A stretch of 17,116 bases of DNA from Candidatus Saccharimonadota bacterium. Lineage in GTDB: Bacteria > Eremiobacterota > Xenobia > Xenobiales > Xenobiaceae. A program made the position numbers and the translations under genes. How positions within the stretch are numbered: the first letter of the stretch is position 1; each line of letters starts with the position of its first letter. Of the stretch, positions 14,201 to 17,116 are shown piece after piece. Under the pieces are notes generated by a model, which saw only the letters and a program-made list of their open reading frames with translations, made no database searches and was not told the DNA's origin. Location: assembly GCA_004554425.1 (NCBI GenBank), contig SFMI01000058.1, positions 1 to 17,116 of the forward strand, in the 5' to 3' direction.

Positions 14201-14518
14201 GAAGGTGGCGAGGTACGTTCCGCTATGGGTGTAGCCGTTATCGGTGGTTTGCTCACTTCCACTTTCTTGACGCTCTTTGTAGTGCCGACCGCTTATATTA
14301 CCTTTGATGGTACTATGGCTAGAATTACCGGCATTTTGCGTAAGATGGGCTTCAAGTTCGAAGATGACAGTAACTCTAACGGTACTTCTGGCAATGCGTC
14401 CTCTTCTAGTAAAAAGTCTGGTGTGGATTTAAGCAAGCCTGATGTGCCCGGCAAAGGTGTTGAAGATATTCGACATGGCAAAGTGATCGCCGATTCTAAC
14501 GACAAGGAGGCTCGCTAA
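11270..14518 (+). CDS. HAE-1-type RND multidrug efflux transporter
   Basis: 1082 residues, normal for AcrB-like pumps. It is a proton-driven inner-membrane transporter that passes hydrophobic or amphipathic substrates to the adaptor and outer-membrane channel. The N-terminal IKRPVFTTV motif, first transmembrane helix and periplasmic porter domain (MPDFDIPVV, then GADPEVID) are typical. The TM4 relay acids are Asp399 and Asp400 in VGLVIDDTIVVLEN (codons 12464 and 12467). In TM10 the position of the conserved relay lysine reads Arg923 within IVTRNGILLVEF. The TM11 relay region LRPILMT is intact. The C-terminal 60 residues are a polar Ser/Lys/Asp tail. It starts at TTG, two bases after the adaptor stop. 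The outer-membrane factor begins two bases after its stop. Substrate cannot be predicted. Confidence 0.95.
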   Translation: MSIWDFCIKRPVFTTVLVLSLILVGLMGYSRMGVDLMPDFDIPVVSVTTTYVGADPEVIDQDVTNIIEEQVGTIEGIKSIESSSYEGYSAIVIEFELDRDIDVATQEVRDKVSKAEQDLPTSIDKPLVQKIDPDSSPIIYLTLAGDIPYQRLSQLADDVLQDQIQNISGVGSVELYGFRERNIRIWLEAGKMEKYSISPAEVLGALGSWHVELPGGRLETDKRESTIKMEGEYTSVEELETMTLAWRDGAPVRLKDVARVEDGEDDIRSYSRENGQACVTLAVVKQTGSNTVGIAQAVRDKLPELRELLPSSVRLDVSYDTSTFIKDSVQGVGDDLLLGGLFTAIVIYLFLRHVRMTIISLISIPTSLLGAFGFMYFMNFTINQITMLAMSLAVGLVIDDTIVVLENIFRMMEEGSADGKEAASKGTGEVAFAVLAATMTIAAIFLPVAFMGGIIGRVFYQFGISVGIAITLSYCVSVTLTPMLCGRWLKPENHNNFLTNAVGSFLSWMDHTYRAWLTVVLRNRFTRVMTIIIAFACFGFGLFLAGFVGEEFSPNADRSAFIVSVKTPIGTSLSLTDERCKAITTIARKYPEVIKTMETIGDTRTGQVNKATIIVELKPRKEREKSQQQIMDEMRVEFEKLAGVTAIPAHIPTMGGGSTQYDLQYALQGADLDTLEEITGKITRLMQKNENLCDIDNDLELIQPQVSVFPKRDSAADVGLTTKDITTALQTMMGGVDAAKFKIGSKRYDVRVKAEDNFREDAESIRKILLRTPSGKNVYMRSVADVVEGLGPNCISRYDRMRSVTITCNVVAGSITTGQASEWFEKEVGQVLQNYPGYKITATGMTQNQKESMQYMMFALMSSIVIVYLVLAAQFESFIHPFTIMMTLPLALVGVFLALFLCHENLSIFALIGIIMLVGIVTRNGILLVEFANQLREEEGLDPHYAMLKAGPLRLRPILMTAASSIIGVLPVALGISEGGEVRSAMGVAVIGGLLTSTFLTLFVVPTAYITFDGTMARITGILRKMGFKFEDDSNSNGTSGNASSSSKKSGVDLSKPDVPGKGVEDIRHGKVIADSNDKEAR

Positions 14519-14520
14519 TC

Positions 14521-16401
14521 ATGAATTGCACTAGATTCGCAGGCTGGCCCAGCCGCTGGCGTATGTCGGCTATTGTCTTGTCTTTAGGCTTGGCTTTAGT
14601 CGGAGGCAGCCAGAGCGCCTGGTCTAATCCGGCCGGGGAGGGGGGGGGCTCTGCCACTCCCCAAGCTTCGTCAGCAGTAACTACTAAGGCTAAGGCTGTG
14701 CCTACTGCCAAAGCTTCTACCAAAGCCAAAACAGCAAATGACGCTCATAAAGAGGCCATTCCAGCCGCTGCACCTACTTCCGCTGCGCCTGCAACTAAAG
14801 CTTATCAGCCCCAGGCTGCTCCACAGCCTTCTCAGGCTGTTACTGCTTCTGTAAATGCTTCTGCTGGCACTATACTCCCTCAGGAAGTGGCCGATATTGA
14901 AGGCGCTCCCAAATATACTTTGCGCGACGCTATGCGTATGGCTATGAAAAACTCGCCTGCGCTCGATGCCGCCAGGGCTGCTTACAGCCAAGCTAAGGGA
15001 GCTACTGAAGAAGCTTATACCGCTGGCAATCCTACCGTAGGTTTAAGCGCAGGTTACACTTTTACAGTGCCTGATATGTCGGTTGATATGGGCGGCGAAA
15101 AAATTTCTGTCGGTTTCCAACACAACTACAACGCCAGCTTGGCTATTAACCAAGTAATTTCTACTTTTGGTCGTTTGCACTACTCAGTATTGGCCTCCCA
15201 AATGGCTGAATATAGCGCTTTAGAGCAATATCGCCAAGCTTTGGAAGCTCAATTGGCCGCTACGGCTAATAAGTACTTAAATGTGCTTTTGGCTCAAGAG
15301 AGCGTAGTGATCGCTGCTCAGCAATTAGATGCCCAAAAATCTTCCTTGCGCCAGGCTGAAGATTTGTATAAAGGCGGAACGGCCGCTAAGTTTGACGTTT
15401 TGAGCGTACGTTCAGCTACTACTTCTGCCGAGCTTACTTTAATTGAAGCCAAAAATGCTTTGCGTTTGGCTAAAGCAGCTCTGTGCAGTGATATGGGACT
15501 CCCTATCGGTACTGAATTTAATGTGGCTCCCTTCACTTGGGAAAAAATTCCTGACAATGTAGTTTCCACTTACGACTTAGAAGAGTCTGTTTTGGGAGCT
15601 TTAGAACGTCGTCCTGAAGTTAAAGCTACTCAATGGGCCAAAGAGGCTGCCGAAGCTCGTTTGGAACTTTCTCGCAACAACAGAAATCCGTCTTTAGCTT
15701 TGCAAAGTACCGTTTCCAATACTCGTGCCGCCGCTATGTCGCGTAGTACCATGTGGGTGACTAGCCTCGTGCTTTCTGTGCCCATCTATGATGGTGGAGT
15801 AGAATCTGCTCAAACTAAGCAATTACAAGCAGCCGTTGAGCAGCTTGATGCCAACTTGGAAAATGTACGCCGCGGTGTCCGTTTAGATGTAGAGCAATGC
15901 TACTATAATTTAAATAGCCGCTGGGAACGTATTGTGCAAGCTCGCGTTGGCTTAGAGCAAGCCGAAGAAGCCTACCGTGTTGCCGAAGTCCGCTACGGTG
16001 CTGGTCTTTCTACGCCTACTGAATTGCTGGAAAGCCAGTCCTCTTTAGTAGCAGCCAAACGCAGCTTGGCTACAGCTAAGTATAGTTACTTAGGAGCCAA
16101 TGTTGACTGGATGCTGGCTACTTCAGGAGCTTATCCTTTTGAAGTAATAGGGCCTTTAGATGAATCTGATCTTAAAGCAGATTTAGATGCTTGGTATGTT
16201 TCTGCTGAAGAATTGCGCAACGAAGCCGTTAAGCTTATCAACCCTGTTAAAGATGATAAGATTCCTGGCACCTATCAAGAGCCTGCTGCTTCCGAGCCTT
16301 CCTTAAAGAAGCTTAGTGAGCAAATCAAATCGCAAACTATTATTGATCGTTTGCCTGAATCTAAGGAGCAAACTCCTGCGAAGGAGGAACCATCCAAATG
16401 A
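14521..16401 (+). CDS. TolC-like outer-membrane efflux protein
   Basis: 626 residues. AAGGAGG (14504-14510) precedes the ATG by ten bases. A signal peptide spans about residues 1-35 (hydrophobic core IVLSLGLALVGG). An unusual Ala/Pro/Lys/Thr-rich linker (about 40-120) follows, and then the TolC/OEP fold from about 125 (YTLRDAMRMAMKNSPALDAARA), with two helical-hairpin repeats; the second begins near LGALERRPEVKATQWAKEAA. It ends in a polar tail past about residue 555. It would trimerise into the outer-membrane exit duct for the pump encoded upstream. The linker and tail make it longer than classical TolC. Codons 40-43 contain an uninterrupted run of nine G, where slippage would abolish the protein. 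The stop overlaps the TetR start by four bases. Confidence 0.92.
   Translation: MNCTRFAGWPSRWRMSAIVLSLGLALVGGSQSAWSNPAGEGGGSATPQASSAVTTKAKAVPTAKASTKAKTANDAHKEAIPAAAPTSAAPATKAYQPQAAPQPSQAVTASVNASAGTILPQEVADIEGAPKYTLRDAMRMAMKNSPALDAARAAYSQAKGATEEAYTAGNPTVGLSAGYTFTVPDMSVDMGGEKISVGFQHNYNASLAINQVISTFGRLHYSVLASQMAEYSALEQYRQALEAQLAATANKYLNVLLAQESVVIAAQQLDAQKSSLRQAEDLYKGGTAAKFDVLSVRSATTSAELTLIEAKNALRLAKAALCSDMGLPIGTEFNVAPFTWEKIPDNVVSTYDLEESVLGALERRPEVKATQWAKEAAEARLELSRNNRNPSLALQSTVSNTRAAAMSRSTMWVTSLVLSVPIYDGGVESAQTKQLQAAVEQLDANLENVRRGVRLDVEQCYYNLNSRWERIVQARVGLEQAEEAYRVAEVRYGAGLSTPTELLESQSSLVAAKRSLATAKYSYLGANVDWMLATSGAYPFEVIGPLDESDLKADLDAWYVSAEELRNEAVKLINPVKDDKIPGTYQEPAASEPSLKKLSEQIKSQTIIDRLPESKEQTPAKEEPSK
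14640..14648 (+). repeat. Poly-G tract (G9) inside the outer-membrane factor gene
   Basis: Nine consecutive G just after the signal-peptide codons. In the present length the frame is open. Loss of one G leads to TAA at 14678 and gain of one leads to TAA at 14685 (window coordinates of the present sequence), so any single slip truncates the protein at roughly 55 residues. Confidence 0.9.
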
Positions 16402-16985
16402 GCCAGGTGTCGGAACAAGATGTTGGCAGCGATAGATATAATCGTCGTCGTGAGCAGCTTTTAGATATTGCTACCCATCTTTTTGCCAAATATGGCTTAG
16501 AAGGTACCACCACTAAAGATATAGCTGAAGCTGCTGGAGTTTCTCCTGGTTTGCTCTATCATTACTACAGCTCCAAAGAAGATTTGCTTATTAGCGTCAT
16601 TCGTCGTTTTCGTGAGCAAAAATGCAACGGTGAAAATGGTGATAATTACAATAAGCTCTCTTTGGGAGAAGGGCTTAAGCTTATTCTTACCGATTTTGAA
16701 GAGTTTGTCCGCAAAAATCGTGATTTGCTTTGGATTATCTTTAGAGCGGCAGCTATTTTCCCCTCAGTCAAAGATGTTCTTAACGAATTTGAAAAATCGG
16801 ATAGTGGTGGTATTATCGCTTTCTTCGAAAAGAAAATTCAATCTGGCGAAATGAAAAATCTGGATCCTAGATTTGTTGCTAAATCTCTGTGTCACATTAT
16901 AGTTATGGCTAATTTAGGTGGTCAGAACCACGACTTGGATATAGATAAGCTAGTTGATGTTTTCTTAACTGGTATTCAAGCCTAG
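16398..16985 (+). CDS. TetR/AcrR-family transcriptional regulator
   Basis: 195 residues. The N-terminal DNA-binding domain is classical: RREQLLDIATHLFAKYGLEG, then the helix-turn-helix at about 38-57 (TTKDIAEAAGVSPGLLYHYY) and SSKEDLL. The remaining helical domain would bind an inducer and dimerise; it is too variable to name a ligand. ATG overlaps the stop of the outer-membrane factor gene (ATGA, four bases), with GAAGGAGG about ten bases before it, so translation is coupled. Being last in the operon, it most likely represses its own pump operon through the two 17-bp boxes at 9638 and 9688; release by a substrate would induce pump and repressor together. The repressor role is inferred from family and layout. 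Confidence 0.92.
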   Translation: MSQVSEQDVGSDRYNRRREQLLDIATHLFAKYGLEGTTTKDIAEAAGVSPGLLYHYYSSKEDLLISVIRRFREQKCNGENGDNYNKLSLGEGLKLILTDFEEFVRKNRDLLWIIFRAAAIFPSVKDVLNEFEKSDSGGIIAFFEKKIQSGEMKNLDPRFVAKSLCHIIVMANLGGQNHDLDIDKLVDVFLTGIQA

Positions 16986-17000
16986 CTTGGTCTTTTAGCC

Positions 17001-17050
17001 TACAAAAATTGAGCCCCACTGGTAGCAGCCAGTGGGGCTCAATTTTTGTA
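17001..17050. terminator. Bidirectional intrinsic terminator closing the efflux operon
   Basis: A perfect 22-bp stem, TACAAAAATTGAGCCCCACTGG against its complement, closes a 6-base loop. The A5 and T5 tracts at opposite ends let it act on both strands, for the efflux operon from the left and the minus-strand gene from the right. Confidence 0.95.
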
Positions 17051-17070
17051 TTGTAGTTTTTAGGATAATA

Positions 17071-17116
17071 CTAACGGGCAAATTCTTGGCATAGCTTGTC
17101 CCAAGCGGCGAAAGAG
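17071..17116 (-). CDS. C-terminal end of an unidentified convergent gene (partial)
   Basis: Read on the minus strand, the last 46 bases encode SFAAWDKLCQEFAR followed by TAG. The frame uses ordinary codons, and the stop sits 21 bases from the bidirectional terminator, as expected for a convergent gene. The fragment is too short to identify a family, and reality as a gene is moderately likely only. Confidence 0.5.
   Translation of the reverse strand, partial: SFAAWDKLCQEFAR

Overview
The window looks like chromosome of a diderm, probably anaerobic bacterium. The outer membrane is implied by a complete RND efflux operon with a TolC-type outer-membrane factor. The anaerobic guess rests on the GGGtGRT protein and its Fe-S scaffold partner, a pair I associate mainly with anaerobes. 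Stop codons read normally, Shine-Dalgarno sites are mostly strong, and nearly every transcription unit ends in a recognisable intrinsic terminator. I cannot assign a phylum from the sequence alone.

Region 1 (1-4452, + strand) holds two tandem paralogous cell-wall hydrolases. Each has a long, unrelated low-complexity or coiled-coil N-terminal part, a Gly/Ser-rich linker, and a nearly identical C-terminal pair of catalytic modules: a lysozyme/glucosaminidase-like domain followed by a CHAP amidase/endopeptidase domain. The first gene enters from outside the window. The second starts at 1963, has its own promoter and a 5' stem-loop, and shows no signal peptide.

Region 2 (4652-7550, + strand) is one large Ig-like-domain lipoprotein gene broken into two reading frames. 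The break coincides with a perfect 99-bp inverted repeat: 6286-6384 is the exact reverse complement of 6751-6849, which lies inside the healthy 3' coding part. This is the most unusual structure in the window. It could be a recent templated insertion, part of an inversion system, or an assembly/amplification artefact.

Region 3 (7748-9454, - strand) is a two-gene operon: a NifU/IscU-like Fe-S scaffold protein followed by the GGGtGRT protein, a conserved pair of unknown function.

Region 4 (9638-17050, + strand) is a self-contained efflux operon: periplasmic adaptor lipoprotein, HAE-1-type RND transporter, TolC-like outer-membrane factor and a TetR-family regulator, with tight spacing or overlaps. 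Its promoter region carries two near-identical 17-bp boxes exactly 50 bp apart, each overlapping promoter elements; these are good candidates for the operators of the terminal TetR gene. A terminator-like hairpin lies between promoter and first gene. A 22-bp perfect-stem bidirectional terminator closes the operon and probably also serves a convergent gene whose last codons enter at the right edge.
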